Shown here piece by piece: positions 48,340-60,590 of a stretch of DNA of 64,000 bases. A program made the position numbers and the translations under genes. Source of the DNA: Carnegiea gigantea (Eukaryota > Streptophyta > Magnoliopsida > Caryophyllales > Cactaceae); NCBI GenBank assembly GCA_029747015.1, contig JAKOGI010002994.1, positions 1 through 64,000 of the forward strand, in the 5' to 3' direction. How positions within the stretch are numbered: the stretch's first letter is position 1; every line of letters begins with the position of its first letter. The notes beneath the pieces were generated by a model. It was not told where the DNA came from, made no database searches, and saw nothing but the letters and a program-made list of their open reading frames with translations.

Positions 48340-49322
48340 TTCAAACACACACCTAGCAAGCGTGTCGAACCATTCTTAGAGGACTGCACCCGGCGCTCCT
48401 AGTCATGGTCTTTACAGGTACAGGTCAAAGTTTTCAATCCGTTTAATAAACAGGTTAGGTTTAAATCAGAGTCTTCTCAACTTATTTAAATTTAACATGA
48501 ACACAGACTCAATTCTACCTAACCTGTTTGATAATTATAGCGTTACGTGAACAGTGAGGAGGAGCCTAACTTTTTAAATCCACAAGTTCTTCTAATTTGA
48601 ACATTTCAACTTGATGTAATGTGAGGATTTGACTTTTCTTGGATAGAAACTTTTGAACGAAGAAGTAACTAATTTGTAGTTTTCTACACTGTATTTTAGT
48701 AACGTTGACTGCAACAACACTAAAACATATATGGATATTATTATTTTATTGCACCATCTTATTCATTTCAATTCTATATTCGTAATTTCACCCTTAAATT
48801 TAGTTATTGTAATTTCCTGCTCCTATCTGAAGTTTCATACCAAATCCGAGTTCCCCAGCAAATATAAAAAATAATTTGGTTGATATTAGGATAGTATGGT
48901 ATGTTACACCAGGAAGATTTCGGCGTCAAAGTAAACGAATTTCTTTTGTCTGTTTTGTTGGTGATTAGACGTCAAAGTAAATAAAAGCTACTAAAATGTC
49001 TGCTGGGAAGAAGGACACACATGGGACGAACTTTCTCATGAAATCACTCGGAAAATCGCTTGCGATAAGTGCGTTTCGTCGAAGGATCGTCTAGGGAGGG
49101 TTACTTTTTCATTTTCTTTTACACAAGTAATAACAACACCTTTTAGTATAGGCCCTGTTTTTACGGAATTTGAGAAGATTCAGATATAGACGACCCTACC
49201 TTTATAGGTATCCCTGCCGATAGATGAACAAATGCATATCTAACTGTGTTATAACACATTTTATGATAATATTGACTAGTAATTACAAGGTTTCTTTGTT
49301 AGTTTACATTATAATGCATTAT
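48340..49322. repeat. U' and end of D2', inverted copy
   Basis: 48340-49165 is the reverse complement counterpart of U (14330-15830) without the 684 bp element. 49200-49322 is the counterpart of 36675-36790. So in this copy U' follows D2' directly and the carboxylesterase that lies between them elsewhere is absent. No gene. Confidence 0.75.
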
Positions 49323-49985
49323 TGTTTGCTTTTGAGGTTTCTTGGAAGCAGAGAATGAGCAAGAGGATGGAGAATAGCAGTGAGAAAAGAGAGAAAATAA
49401 GACCTACGCTTATATTCCCTGTATATCATATGTATATATATACAACCCTTAAATGTCGGTAAACACTTGGTGTTCACCAAGAATTTAAAGAAATAGAAAA
49501 TTACATTTTTGGAAGAGGGAGATCCTAATACAAGATATCTAAAAATAAGAAAATACAAAATAAGAAAATACAGATGTGATTCTTCTACACCCCCCCGTCA
49601 AGTTGGGCTTGGGGAAAAACAAGACCCAACTTGCAACTGAGATAATGATGTCGATGCGAGGATAAGGGCTTGGTGAATATATCTGCTAGTTGCTCCTTGC
49701 TGCTGATGTGAGACGTCTGCAGGAAACCTTCTTGAAGTTTGTCTCGTACATAATGGCAATCGATGTCCAAATGCTTGGTGCGATTGTGAAATACTGGATT
49801 TGCGGCAATATACTGTGCAGCCTTGTTATCACAAAATAGTGTAACTGGGTATGATACTGGAATTTGAAGATCGCGGAGAAGGTTTGAGAGCCAAACAAGC
49901 TCGCTTGTAGTGTCAGACATAGCTCGGTACTCTGACTCGGCAGAAGACTTAGACGTGGTCTTTTGCTTTTTTGTTTTCCAAGAAA
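49323..49985 (-). mobile_element. 5'-truncated copia fragment: RNase H plus 3' LTR only
   Basis: On the minus strand it starts inside RNase H (SWKTKKQKTTSKSS; ESEYRAMSDTTSELVW; 'TKHLDIDCHYVRDK'), reaches the end of pol and a purine-rich tract (complement near 49590-49600), then one LTR 49323-49589 (267 bp, TGTAGAAG...GCAAACA). Flanking pentamers ATTAT (49318-49322) and ACTAT (49985-49989) differ at one base. The empty site is present at 36668-36685. LTRs differ from both other copia families here. The RNase H frame is open over about 130 codons. Confidence 0.8.
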
Positions 49986-49989
49986 CTAT

Positions 49990-50051
49990 GCATGTCAATT
50001 GTTTGCATCTTATGGATGAAATTTGAACCATTCTCTCCAATCACATGCTAT
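49990..50051. repeat. D2' piece between the copia fragment and the MITE
   Basis: 'catgtcaattgtttgcatct' is the complement of 36650-36670. It fixes the order and orientation of the inverted copy. Confidence 0.7.
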
Positions 50052-50295
50052 TAGAATTAGGAAAATCTAACCCGACATGATAATACGATACGAAGTCGAC
50101 ATAAAATTACTGAGAGAAACTTGAACTTGACCCGAACTAAACCAATTTCGAGCTGAAGTCGACACGATATGACTCTTTAGTATGAAAACATGTTATTCTT
50201 CAATATTAGGCAAATCTATACTAGTTTTAAGGCCAACACAAAATTGACCCATTTATTAAATAGATCAACCCGATCCGACTCGTTTCTCAGCTCTA
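50052..50295. mobile_element. hAT-like MITE, inverted-copy counterpart of 36304-36610
   Basis: Flanked by CATGCTAT (50044-50051) and CATGCTAC (50296-50303), an 8 bp duplication with one transition. Ends are 'tagaattagg' and complement 'tagagctgagaaa'. It lacks the 57 bp internal tandem repeat seen in the other copy. Confidence 0.65.
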
Positions 50296-50303
50296 CATGC
50301 TAC

Positions 50304-50869
50304 TACTAATCACCAAAGTTGTGATCTTATTAACTTACTAAGCACTTAAACTGCTTTCCTTTTGACCAAAAAAACAAAAGTGAAAGTACTCAAAATTTCT
50401 GGCTAAAAACAAAACCATCTGCAAGAATGAACCACCTCAGTAATTACAGAATTTTCAATTCCTTTCTCAAACCTTCGAAGTGGTTGATGGGGAGTCACTT
50501 TCCATGCTATTGAGCTTGAATGGTCATTAGCGGGGAGGACACTGACGTCATTTGGTGTATTAATTAAATTTTGCTCGACAAAATTTTGATATCATACATT
50601 ATATCTGATACATGAACAAAGCAAAAAATTATATGAACGCCATTTGTCATATGAGGTTAGTGGTTTGCATTTTCTTTCGTTTATTACTTTTCGTGTCTTC
50701 TTTCTTTTTCTTTTCATGTAAATAACCTAAAGTTTAACGTACTTTTATTTTTGACATGTATGTATGAATGGATTCAATGCATGAAAAAAAGGGTTAAATG
50801 AACGAATTTGCAGAAGCCATTAGAATGTAGATAATCCAGAAATTATCCACCTTTTGTTGTGCAACGCTC
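50304..50869. repeat. D2' segment, inverted copy
   Basis: Reverse-complement counterpart of 33780-33988 and 35780-36300, without the 1.7 kb Helitron-like insertion. No gene. Confidence 0.7.
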
Positions 50870-51572
50870 TGACCCTCTCTCAGCCGCAATCAGTTACCAG
50901 GAACGGTTTTAAGAATCTTCGACTATCCCCACAAATCATCACAAAGTCTTTCCGAAGTACTTCGTCCTTGCTCACACGGAACTAGGAAATTTTCCAAGAG
51001 GTCACCCATCCTAAGATTGCTCCACAGCAAGCACGCTTAATTGTGGAGTTCTTAAGAATGGGCTCCCATAAAAGAAGGTGCACCTTTGGTGATATAAGTA
51101 GTCACTTCGATCCTTTTAAACCACATTCGGGGTGTTACAATCACTCTCACTTGAAGCGCACAACGTCCTTGTTGTACCTCACTAACTGACCCACTTATGA
51201 GTCCTCTTGACCGGCGGTCCACATCCAATATCTTTACCCCACTAGGTGACTGCCCATGGGCTCTCCATCCACTGGCGCAGGTCACGGTCACAGGTCGGCT
51301 CTGATACCATCTGTAACGCCCCGACCCCCTCTCGGGCAGCGGATAGTTATCGGGAACGGCTTTAAGGATCTTCGACTATCCCCATAAATCACCACAAAGT
51401 CTTTCCGGCGTGCTTCGTTCTCACTCACACGCTACCTATGAAACTTCCCAGGAGGTCCCCAAGCACGCTTAACTGTGGAGTTCTTAAGAGTGGGCTCCCC
51501 GAAAAGAAACGTGCACCTTTGGTGATATAAGTAGTCACTTTGATTCTTTTAAGCCACATTCGAGATGTTACA
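50870..51572 (-). mobile_element. Cassandra-type TRIM retrotransposon with 5S rRNA-like LTRs
   Basis: This 703 bp element has LTRs 50870-51139 (270 bp) and 51312-51572 (261 bp), the primer-binding site TGGTATCAGAGC on the minus strand (complement 51298-51309), a 172 bp interior without coding, and an exact target duplication TGTTG (50865-50869 and 51573-51577). LTRs start and end TGTAAC..CCCGA / GTTACA. Inside the LTR, minus-strand 'aactccacaattaagcgtgc' and 'taggatgggtgacctcttgg' match the 3' half of plant 5S rRNA, the hallmark of Cassandra elements. The unoccupied site is visible near 33765-33790 in unit 2. Confidence 0.93.
50994..51054 (-). promoter_or_regulatory. 5S rRNA-like internal promoter region in the Cassandra left LTR
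   Basis: On the minus strand it holds sequences equivalent to the 5S A-box region (TTAAGCGTGCTTG) and C-box (GGATGGGTGACCTC). The other LTR (around 51451-51490) has lost the C-box segment and neighbours, so only this copy retains the pol III-type promoter outline. Confidence 0.75.
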
Positions 51573-51577
51573 TGTTG

Positions 51578-52350
51578 GTAAAAAAGGGCTAGTAAGGGTC
51601 TATTTTTTTGCGTTGGTAAATCAACTTTTATCAATTTCCATTAATTTTCATTAACTTCTATTGAGTTTTACCAATTCTTACAAAAAATTTTCAATCCTTT
51701 CCAACTCAAATCAACTTCTACCACAATTCTTACTAATTTCTTTTAAACATTTGTACAAAGAAAACCCCATTCATTTATATTTCTTACTAACATCATCTAA
51801 CTTACACCAATTTTTGCCAACTTTTTTCATTTTTTTCTAATCATAACCAACTCCGACCAATCATTCCAAAAAATACGAATGTTTACCAACTTCTATCAAT
51901 ATTTACCAATTTCGTCCATTTACACCATATTCTTTTCAATGGTAAATAAGGGTTGACCAATGGGTAAAGTTGGTAAAGATTAATAAGTGTATAAGAGTTG
52001 GAAGGAGGTTTTTTTGGGGGGGGGGGAATGATTTGTAGGAGTTGGTTAGCGTTGGAAAATAACTGGAAGAAATTAGTACAAGTTATTAGAAGCTGAAAGA
52101 TGTTAGTACGAAATGTAAAGAAGAGGAGATTTCTTTATAAAAATATTTAAAAGAGATTGGTAAGAGTTGATAAAAGTTGATTTGAGTTGGGAAATATTAG
52201 TTAAACTTGTAAAGGATTGAAATTTTTTGTAAGAATTGATAGAAGTTGGTAGGAATTCGATAGAAATTGATAAAAATTGATTTACCAACAAAGAGAATAG
52301 ACCCTTACTAACCCCTATTTACTAACAAAAAGAGCAGACCCTTAGTGTAG
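51578..52350. repeat. Foldback element, copy 3 (inverted copy), both arms
   Basis: Arms 51590-51900 ('agtaagggtctat...', 'caacttctacc') and 51960-52345 ('ggagttggttag...', 'atagacccttactaac') are imperfect inverted repeats. The outermost part shows a nested repeat of 'gacccttactaacccc'. It is collinear with 33110-33770 after inversion. The Cassandra element lies directly at its edge. Confidence 0.75.
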
Positions 52351-53340
52351 CATTGATGTTGCAAGTTATAGTAATGAATATAGCTTTGTGTTGTCTTTTT
52401 TATTATAATTTGGTACATATATGTCGTTTGAGTTAGTGAAACAGTTCTTTTTTATGAATGTCCTATATGATAAACAACGTACATATTTTGTAAGAAACAA
52501 TTTCACATTGATTTTATGTACTACTAGTTTGTATCTATGCTTTTGCACAAGTTTCTAAATTTTAAAATAATTCTTTTACATATATTTCTTGTGTTTAACT
52601 TGAATCAATATTAGAGTTATACAATTACATTAAATTCGTAAAGTATTTTATCATTGGAAGGGGTGTGGTCTATTTTCATTCTTTGAAACTCATAGTTTGT
52701 TTCAAAATTTTTTTGGAAGGAGGTACTTGAAATAGTTCAAGAAAAGACCCCATGTGTTCTAACTAATAAAACTTTTACCCTTTCTACCTTAAAAAACTTG
52801 TAAAAAGGTCAAACTAATATAGAAAATTAAAAGTTCGAAAATTTGGAAAAAGCGTGAATGTTAAATGAGAAGATATATATACAGACACATATGCACATAG
52901 TGTGTGTGTGCATGTATCTATGTATATATGTATGTTGCATGAAGTTAATGCAAAGTCAAATTGTAAGATAAAATTTATATAAGACTCTCTTACTCAAAAA
53001 GAATTTCTATAAGTTTTCTGATATTTTATTACATTGATTAATGATGGTTTCTTGGCATATAGATAATATGTAAATAGTTAATAATAGAAGGCGTGTGTGT
53101 ATGTATATTGCATGAAGTTAATGCAAAGCCAAATTGTAAAACACAACTGATAAAACTCTCTTTGAATTCCTACATATTTTCTGATGATTCATTATATTGA
53201 TTATTTTTTTTGGGGAAATAGATAATAAGTAAATAGTTAATAATAGAAGATTTTTAAATTTCAAGAACAAAAATTCCACTTGTCTTTTTTTAAAAGTTCA
53301 TATGCTTATCTCAACCCTGCATAATATGTGGCTAACCCAT
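52351..53340. repeat. D2' segment, inverted copy, outer part
   Basis: Reverse-complement counterpart of 31876-33110 and 1-775. 53338-53345 is the CACTA empty site. A partial second pass of the same sequence ('gcatgaagttaatgcaaagc' at about 52935 and 53110) shows a local tandem duplication, also present around 32100/32530 in unit 2. No gene. Confidence 0.75.
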
Positions 53341-55060
53341 ATAACATTATTATTACTACTATCATTGGAATATTAAGTATGAAAAGGAGTAGTTTGAATC
53401 TTTTTTTATTTTCAAAAGGAACAAATTCTTTATGCAATCAATTACTAATTGATATTTGTAATGCAAATTTAGTTATGAGTTTCTGATATATGAAATTACT
53501 TACATATATAACCAATAACATGTTATTTTGGAGGTAGATCTCTTGTTCTAACATAAGTCATGTCTTTCAAAAGCAAAAGTGAAAAGGCTAGTACAGGTTG
53601 GGTTGATCTATTGTATACATGGTATGACCTTCAAGTAATATATTTATTCTTTTTTTAAAAAAAAAATTGTTTGTGCTAATCTTTATATTATCCAGATGCA
53701 ATTTTATGTTCAAAAAGAGAAAGTAATATGAAAATTTTAATAATAGTGAATATACAGAGTTAAATTTTTCCCATAATGTTCAATTGACATATACTTTTAT
53801 CGATATGCATGAGGGTGTTTTTTACTTATTTAACTATAAAATTAACAATTAAATAATAAATAGTATGAGATTTTCATATTTATATTTAACTGAACTTCTT
53901 TCTTCTTCTTGTTTAACTTGTATCTAGTATCACTAATAATCACACTTCATCAATATTTTCTCTTTGTCCTACATGCAAAAGTTCTTTATTTGAAAAACTT
54001 CTATTGGGATACAACTTGTAATTCTAGATGACATTATCCAAAAAGCTTAAATTGAAGCAAATTAAGCATAAACCTGTAAAAGTTGAATAATAAAGAGAAC
54101 TGATCAAAAGTGCTTCCAAGATTTTATATCATAGTTTTTCTCACTTTAGTGATGACACCAATTAAGAGATCCAAATTCGAATGTATATAAAAAAATAGAT
54201 GAAATAGTTAACAATCAAATATTTTTGATTTTTTCAAAAATATTACCAAATTTATTGCCAAAGAGAACAAATTATTTATGACAATTGATTACTCAATGAT
54301 ATTTATAGCACAAATTTATTTATGAGATTTTTGATTTATAGGATTACTTATTTATGCAACTAATAACATGTGACTTTGAAGAAGGTGTTTTTGTTCTATC
54401 TACCTTTCTATAAAGTCTTTTTGCTTCATAAGTTAAATCTAAACTAAGTTGCATAATTTGAAACAAAAACAAAAAGATAATATAGTTTTGACTGATCTTT
54501 GAATTTTTATTTGAAACAAAAACAAAAAGGATAATATAATTTTGACTGATCTTTGCATTTTTATCATATTGCAAGCCAATGTTTATATTATTTATTGATG
54601 TAATTTCAGACTCAAAAGCAAAAAGTAATCAGAAGAAGTTAATATTAAGGAATGTATGGAGTAAATTTTCCATGAAAATCAATATATATTTTATTTTATT
54701 GATATCTGGTAGGGCTGTTTTTATTGAACTATAAAATAAATGATCACATAATAAATAATGTGGAATTTTCAGATTTTATTTTACTAACCTTCTTTAAGGT
54801 TTTCTTCTTATTCAACCCCTGTTCAGTATCGCTAATATTTGGACATAACCGAAGGTTCTATATCATCAACAAAAACTAATTACATATTGCCTAAAAAAAA
54901 AAAACCTTAAATTCAAGCGAAGTAAGTATAAACCAATCCTAAAAATTGAATTATGAAAGAAAAGAAAATTGATCAAAGGAAGTGATTCTAGGTTTTTATA
55001 TCCTAGTTTTTCTCACTTCAATAATGGCATCAATAAAAAGACCTAGTAACCTGTAATTCG
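53341..55060. repeat. D1' segment with an internal tandem duplication (about 0.8 kb, two copies)
   Basis: 53400-54190 and 54240-55060 are diverged tandem copies: both contain a 'taataacatgt(t/g)a' block, a 'ttaaattcaagcga/ttaaattgaagcaa' block, and a 'tagtttttctcactt' block. The other orientation (22262-23104) has a single copy, so the duplication occurred in this copy or was lost from the other. No gene. Confidence 0.7.
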
Positions 55061-55640
55061 TATTTAATTATATACAAAAATAGATAAAGATCCGAGTTAT
55101 GTTGTTCCCATCCCCCTTTTTATAATTCTCATGTATTGGACTGTTAGCTTTTGTGGTTCTAAAATTTCAACATTTCATTTTTTTTTGATTTTTTTATTTG
55201 CCAATTGTAAAATGTATTTTATTTTTGTCTTATCAATTTCATAATCACAACTTAATTGTTTCGGAAAGTATATTAACATAGGCCTGCTGTAATTATTTTG
55301 GATAGTATATTAATATATGGATGTAGTGTTTGTCCACTTCCTAAAACTTGCTTCTATAGAATCTTCTTTACTTCATAACTTTTGATTGTAAAATTTAAAT
55401 GATGGTGAAAGTGGATGGAAATAATTTAAAAGTTGTGTATTTTAGCAGGATTAAACATGATGCAAGAGAGCGTTTTAAAAATACAATTAAGTTATTTTAT
55501 TAGATTTTGGGTCATTTTACTCATTAGGTTATAAACGCATGGCAGGAAAAATGTGTAGTGTGTACGCTTTCAATCCTTCTTGCCTTTCTGCTTCGTTTAT
55601 CACATATGCCTATGTAATAATTAATTAACCTTTTTTTTTT
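55061..55640. other. Stretch specific to the inverted copy
   Basis: It occupies the position where the other copy has 21483-22261, but the two are unrelated by eye. A+T-rich, no gene or termini recognised. Confidence 0.4.
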
Positions 55641-56147
55641 TTGTTGGTTGAATTGCTTTTCTGATTAAATGTAATCCAGTTTGTGACTTTTTCTTCTAAC
55701 CCTAACCTCTATAGTACTAACTCCCATTCTTAATATAAGATGCTGCATATATCGATAAAACCATTCACTTGAAATTGAATTAGTTGATCTTTTGATCCAT
55801 GACTTTTTTCTTTTTTTTTGGGGGGTAAACGAAAAGCTCTATTCGAACACAACCTTATCATAGGTTAGATACGCAATTATCTCACATCTTCATTATTTCT
55901 TCTAATCGCACAGATTACATATAATTCACACAAAGGATTCAGCTTTGACCTTTGTCAACACCATTATACCTTGCCAAATAACACCAATGATTCCCTTTTT
56001 TTTGGTAATCTTAAAGTAGTTTCAGGGCTAATTTTTCTAAAGGGGTCACTGATTGTCAAATAATATCAACAGATAGGGAGGTACCAACCACAATTCAATA
56101 GAGACATAATCAATTAGCATCAACACAGTCCATGATGGACCCATCTT
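55641..56147. repeat. D1' segment adjacent to the dioxygenase fragment
   Basis: Reverse-complement counterpart of 21088-21482. In the other copy the gag-only copia element separates this stretch from the dioxygenase stop codon; here the two are adjacent, so this is the empty site of that element. No gene. Confidence 0.75.
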
Positions 56148-57505
56148 TCACACAAGATGCAAAGTATTTCAAGAAACCTTGAAGACGTCTTTGACCTTCC
56201 TTGGCTTGCCTTCTTGAATCTTGATGGCGAAATTCGTGGACAAATTCAACAAACGTGTAACTACGTTACAAGGGAGGGTGGTTTTCATCAATCAATTCCT
56301 TAATTTGGCCCAAGTGCCCAACAAAGTTGTCGTAGCTCGGCCCAACAAACATTGCCAACGAAACCCGTTTCTTCGTCTCGTTTGTCAATGCCTGTGATGC
56401 GCGCTAGGGCTGTCAAATAGGTCAGGTCTGGTCGAATTTGTATTCGTATCGAACTTAAACTGATCAAAAAATCCTCGATCTGAACCTGACCCATTTATTA
56501 AATATGTTGAAAACCTTGACCTGTACCCGTTTATTTTTTAAACGGGTTGACATGAAATTTACCTATTAACCCATTTAATATAAACAGGTCAGGTTCAGGT
56601 TATTCGGTTATTCGATTATCCACTTAATATTTCAATTAAAGTACGATTATGGAACATTATAAACCATTATTTTAAGTCCAACATATCATCACAGCGAAAC
56701 TATTATCTATACTCTGTGAGAACCACGACCCTGAAACACAGATCGACTTATTAAACCCTACTTTTTCACAATTTTTCCCAAAAAATAAACGGTAATGGGA
56801 TAAACAGATTGGCCTATTTATCTATTTAATTAAACAGGTTAAATAGGTACTTTTTCCTGTCAAAATTCTCAACCTGAACCTAACCCAATTAATTAAACGG
56901 GTTAAATGTGTCAATCCATTTAATTAAACGAACTGAAAATCTTTATTCAAATTCAGTTAATTTTGTATTCAGTTCGGATCGATAATCGTGTCAGGTCAGC
57001 TTTTGATAGCATTACACGCTTTTGTACCAATCACTGCTTAGGACCTGCACCAATGATGATTAATAAACATGGCAGATTTAAGATTTTGTTTTTTCTGGAT
57101 GAGACACAAAAGCTGGCATATTATAGTTTTTTTTTAAAAAAAAGAAATACTTAAACATCTAACTTTGAGGGCTCATTTCTCTCAATAAATAAATAGATAA
57201 ACATTGATGGCTCACACCTAACCATTAGTGCTGGAAGAATTTCGGTTCCGAGTCAACTTCGAGTGGGATAAATTGAACAACATCAAAATTCAGACAAGAA
57301 ATTGATGATCGATAATGGAATTTTTTTTTCAAGTCTGACAGTTTGGACAAGGATAAATTCTTGTCAAAATCAGGTTTAATTTGGACAATAGAAATATGAG
57401 AAATAATGAAATATTGTCTCCAAATTTAAAATTCAGACAAAAAATGCTTGGCTGTGCCGGAATTTTTTTCCAATCAGATAAATTTGGATGTTCCAGTCAA
57501 ACAAT
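56148..57505 (-). pseudogene. 2OGD pseudogene fragment: exon 3 and part of intron 2
   Basis: Inverted paralogue of 16176-18417 containing only exon 3 (57044 down to 56148) and intron 2 up to about 57505; exons 1 and 2 are absent. The acceptor 'tgcag' before GTCCTAAG is conserved. It still encodes the 2-oxoglutarate-binding Arg (KKRVSLAMF), which the longer copy has lost. It is itself broken by a 607 bp hAT-like insertion after the first ten codons and by a TAA in the segment where the other copy encodes 'PPLYRSN'. It has three extra codons (HLG region) compared with the other copy. The end TGA is the complement of 56148-56150. Confidence 0.85.
56406..57012. mobile_element. hAT-like element, 607 bp, inside dioxygenase exon 3
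   Basis: Flanking octamers TGCGCGCT (56398-56405) and TACACGCT (57013-57020) are a decayed 8 bp duplication; the uninterrupted paralogue at about 18170-18185 reads 'agcgtgta', confirming a single copy of TACACGCT before insertion. Ends are 'agggctgtcaaa' and complement 'atgctatcaaaa'. Subterminal regions have AGGTCAGG / AAACGGGTT arrays. No transposase. Confidence 0.85.
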
Positions 57506-57551
57506 TTTCTACCAGCACATCTAATAATAACTCTTGTATCTTACACACTAT

Positions 57552-57870
<319 letters not shown>

Positions 57871-60590
57871 ATATATTGTAAAATATATACAAACTTATTT
57901 TTTTTAAAAATATATATATAAATATTTTTTTGGGGGGTTTCTTCTCCATGAAGCCATGCAAACCCTACACCTCTCTCCCTCCTCCCCCTACTCGGCCCAA
58001 CCGAGTTACCCCACCTCCCATTAAACCCTAAAACCCTGAAACCCTAAAATCCACACTCTCTCTCTTCCTCTCCCAAACCGCCCCCCTCTCTCTGCGCGTC
58101 TCTCTCTCCCCCCCTCTCGCTTGCCGCCTCCCTCACACTACCGTGCACCGACGCCACCCCCCGACACCCCCGCGCCGCCGCTCCTCTTCCTCCTCCTCCC
58201 CCTCTCCATTGTGGTGAGTACTTGGATACCATGCACACCCATGCAAGACTCTAGCACCAAACATCCAAGATTGAGGTTTTCTTTGTTTTTCCTTGTAAAT
58301 TTCGATTTCAAATATTTAAATCACTAATTTGTGATGGGTTTATAAATTTTAGATTTGAATCCCGTGGGTGAGGACATTCCTAAACACTTCTTTGAGGAAT
58401 CGCATTAAGGTGAGTGAGTAACGATTTTCTTGTGTTCTTGATAACAAATTTTAGACTTTCCTTGACTTGGATGACTTGGGGGAGGGGAAGAGTCGTTAGA
58501 TTTTATGTTGGGGTGTTATGAGAATTAGCGTCACAGGTGTTAAGGTGAAAAGATCGGATCTTGGGTTCGGATTGGGGAAGAACACGCCACTGATTAGAGT
58601 CAGAAAACTGACGTGTCTTTAAAAATTTATTTTCTCTGTTCTAAAAATCATGAAAATTTGGGGGTAGATGGGCCGAGATGTCCCCTGCACTAAGCCTTTT
58701 GAATCGGGAGATTTTGACTTGTATTGCATGAGTTATAGTTCGTTTGCTGAAGACTGTCCAAACGGGGGCAGTCAGGGATAGTCTTTGTATTTTAGGAGTT
58801 TTAACCTAGTAAAGTTGGAGTTTACGAAATCACTAAACATAAAAAGACACATTGATCTTTCTACAATGGGTAAGAAGTCGAATTTTTGGCATCGGGAGTT
58901 AAAGTTATGGGGTCGGGAAGCAGAATTAGAAAAGAGTGGCAGAACCTACTGGGTTGGAAGGGGGCTCCACTTACATTAATTTTGCCAGGATGGGTTAGTT
59001 TGCCAAAAATTGTGAAATTTTCAGGGTATATACGTCAGGATGGGCCACATAATCTAGTTTTTGAATCAAATGAATTGGAGTAGCATAGCCCAAGTTATGG
59101 TCAAATTACCGTAAACTAACTAGACGAGGACGGTCAGTGACACCGTGAAAAGAAACAAGAGAATGGTCCAGTTCGGGGTAGACTATGCAAAACCCTAAAC
59201 ATGATAAGTGTAGAGGACAGACCGATATTGGGCAAAAAACTAAGATTTGGACTCTAGGAGCAGAAGCTATAGGTTCTGAAGGACGGACCCGGATTCTGGT
59301 CGAATCTGGATCTAGGATTGGGTTTCAGTTGGGAGCTCTAAAATATGAGTAAAATTCTGGAAAAAAAATTGGTAGTAAGGCAGGGGCTAGAGACGTAGTC
59401 TATTCTATTTTAGACTGAGTGTGGGCTATGTTTTAGCCCAGATGCAGAGCTGTAAGTTCAAAATAGTAACCGAGCCCGTAACTTATACAGTATCCAGGTA
59501 ACAATCATGCCCTAACCCTTCCCCGAGTTGTTTAAAAATCGAGTGTGCATTGAACATGATAAGAACCAATTTTGTTTATGCAGTTTGGATGGAATGAAAA
59601 CATGAGTCAACTGAATGTGACTGCGTAGTAGAATCTGCATGATGTGCTATGTTGTGAATTTGAGACTTGGTAACGTTATGTTGGAGCTTCAGAGATTATT
59701 CATTGTGATGATGTCCTTAGGGAAGTGGGTGGGAACTGAGTGAATATTGCATGTTAGATCAACCTCTAATATGGAGAAGTGTAATACTAATTGTAAAGGC
59801 TAAGTTGGGTGAGACTTGAACTAACTGTGTTGATAGAAGGCCATTAGCCTTTCCCGGGAAACTAGTGTATACAAGTGAGCAGCCACGTGCCCTATTGGGA
59901 TGTGAGCTAGGTTAGCGGTAACCATCACTGATGATGGTAGGCCAGGAAGGGTTTAAGCGGTGAGTGCCATAGCAAGCAGAAGACCAGATAGAGTCAAACG
60001 GCTGCGCTGAACCCAAGCGCAGGCCATGAGACCCAGTGGGTTCGCTCACCTTTAAATCTGACGATTGTGGTTGGATCATGGATTATAAATGTGCATCACT
60101 GCGATCTTGTAAGCATGGACGGTTACATGAATGGGAAACGTGTCCCTAAGGTCTTATTGTTCCCCTATCCCCCTTAAAATGTTTTCAAAATGAATTTATG
60201 TGCGTAGTTAACTGTTATGGATGATTGTTTACTAAGTTTATCTCACTTTTATAAAATATTTTGTTTTCAGATGTCCTAGTGATGCATGGGACTGGGGGAC
60301 CGCAAGTAGAGCGAGACCCTGACACCTGAACCAAAGAAGATGAAAACTTAATTGTTTTAAGCAAAGGTAGACATGAAATATTGTTTAATTTAGTAGTTGA
60401 CAGCAATATTTGAACTCTTTCAAGTTTGAAGTATTGTTAAGGAACATTTCTATTAATTGTTATTCGATATCCAGCTTGGTATTTTCAAAAAGAAAATACG
60501 ACGGTAACACCCCATTTCAGGTTTTGCCGCCACATAGGATAAGGGTTAGTAATAAAGAAATGGATTTTGAAATATGGGGTGTTATAAAGT
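57871..60590 (+). other. CT-rich leader and LTR-like stretch ending at a primer-binding-like site
   Basis: 57955-58210 is strongly CT-rich ('aaccctaaaaccctgaaacc', then CTCTC and CCGCC runs), like the transcribed leader of many plant Ty3-gypsy LTRs. The stretch runs without ORFs to 'ggggtgttata' at about 60579-60589, directly followed by 'agtgatatcagagct', one base off the TGGTATCAGAGC site. A complementary 'taacaccccattt' lies at 60505-60517. This fits the end of a long LTR plus primer-binding site, but no matching second LTR lies in the window, and the left edge is undetermined. Confidence 0.4.

Noticed and set aside
50994..51054. 5S rRNA gene
   Set aside because: Only the 3' half of 5S is matched and it is embedded in an LTR repeated at 51312-51572; this is Cassandra, not a 5S locus.
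55061..55640. Possible counterpart of 21483-22261
   Set aside because: The two stretches occupy equivalent positions but share no readable similarity.
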